Assembly: GCF_004358205.1 (NCBI RefSeq)
Contig: NZ_SMYO01000009.1
Location: 186,001 to 250,000, forward strand
Length of the DNA stretch: 64,000 bases
Direction of reading: 5' to 3'
Source of the DNA: Bacillus salipaludis
GTDB lineage: Bacteria; Bacillota; Bacilli; Bacillales_B; DSM-18226
Positions 63,885-64,000 of the stretch are shown one piece after another. The position numbers and the translations under genes are program-made. Below the pieces are notes generated by a model, which was not told where the DNA came from, did not search any database, and saw nothing but the letters and a program-made list of their open reading frames with translations. Each line of letters opens with the position of its first letter. The stretch's first letter is position 1.

Positions 63885-64000
63885 CTAGAGACAATCTGGT
63901 AACCTCCCAGATACATTGTAAAATGCGTCTTCACTTTTGTAGAAACGCATCCGATCGTGTAAGTCCATCTTTTCATAAACACCTCCATCATCACACATCT
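63885..64000 (-). CDS. Possible small or edge-cut protein
   Basis: A frame entering from the right edge (or starting at ATG 63998) reads CDDGGVYEKMDLHDRMRFYK then SEDAFYNVSGRLPDCL and stops. Composition is protein-like, but with only 37 codons visible I cannot decide whether it is real. Confidence 0.35.
   Translation of the reverse strand, partial: MCDDGGVYEKMDLHDRMRFYKSEDAFYNVSGRLPDCL

Overview
The window looks like chromosome from a low-GC, spore-forming Bacillaceae (a Neobacillus/Peribacillus/Mesobacillus-type genome is my guess, not proven). The spore markers are a GerA-type germinant receptor operon in gerK order (A-C-B), a Cse60-like gene and a YjcZ-like gene. Also typical are LtaS, cold-shock genes with conserved leaders, strong AGGAGG ribosome sites, frequent GTG/TTG starts and U-tailed hairpins.

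Layout. 1-6107 (minus): a sugar-type catabolic operon (binding lipoprotein, two permeases, cupin, Gfo/Idh/MocA dehydrogenase, TIM-barrel isomerase, Tm-1-like protein cut by the edge), divergent from a YesM/YesN-type two-component pair (6339-8838). 9173-12914: germinant receptor operon. 13394-19199: small membrane protein, LtaS, FAD monooxygenase, and a PadR/HAAS pair preceded by a strong palindrome. 19972-28395 (minus): an eight-gene IclR-controlled catabolic cluster: flavoprotein, isochorismatase-like amidase, cyclic amidohydrolase, aconitase-type hydratase (two subunits), MFS permease, isocitrate-lyase-type lyase, IclR. I infer ring opening of a cyclic amide or imide, deamidation, hydration of an unsaturated diacid and C-C cleavage. 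The cluster sits between two same-orientation pieces of an HpcH/HpaI aldolase gene, one of them reduced to its last 18 codons.

28900-36633 holds gene debris (aldolase, helicase tail, EamA, SHOCT and EVE-like fragments) among intact genes: a coiled-coil repeat protein, a coupled zinc-ribbon pair, SDR and FMN reductases, LysR, XRE/MmyB-like regulator and a stand-alone KAS II. 37002-42224 is a 1740-residue secreted multidomain PKD/LamG protein in visibly GC-richer DNA. 42450-45283 is a reductase/HxlR module bracketed by two ~160-bp direct repeats that each contain a MITE-like inverted repeat. LysR/MFS, two cold-shock genes and small secreted or sporulation genes follow.

50529-58837 is a defence island: a McrC-like nuclease, a McrB-like GTPase with an EVE-like domain, an Mrr endonuclease, a frameshifted Cys/His-rich gene, a decayed gene with an R-x4-H HEPN motif, and a Schlafen/AlbA_2-type protein. 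At 59172-59256 there is a relic of a selenocysteine tRNA (anticodon TCA, CCA end) fused to a truncated zinc-ribbon ORF, so the accessory DNA may have entered at a tRNA-Sec attachment site. A replication module (DnaD-like initiator and DnaB-type helicase) follows at 60333-62551. The most interesting regions are the IclR catabolic cluster, the defence island with its tRNA-Sec junction, and the repeat-bracketed module.
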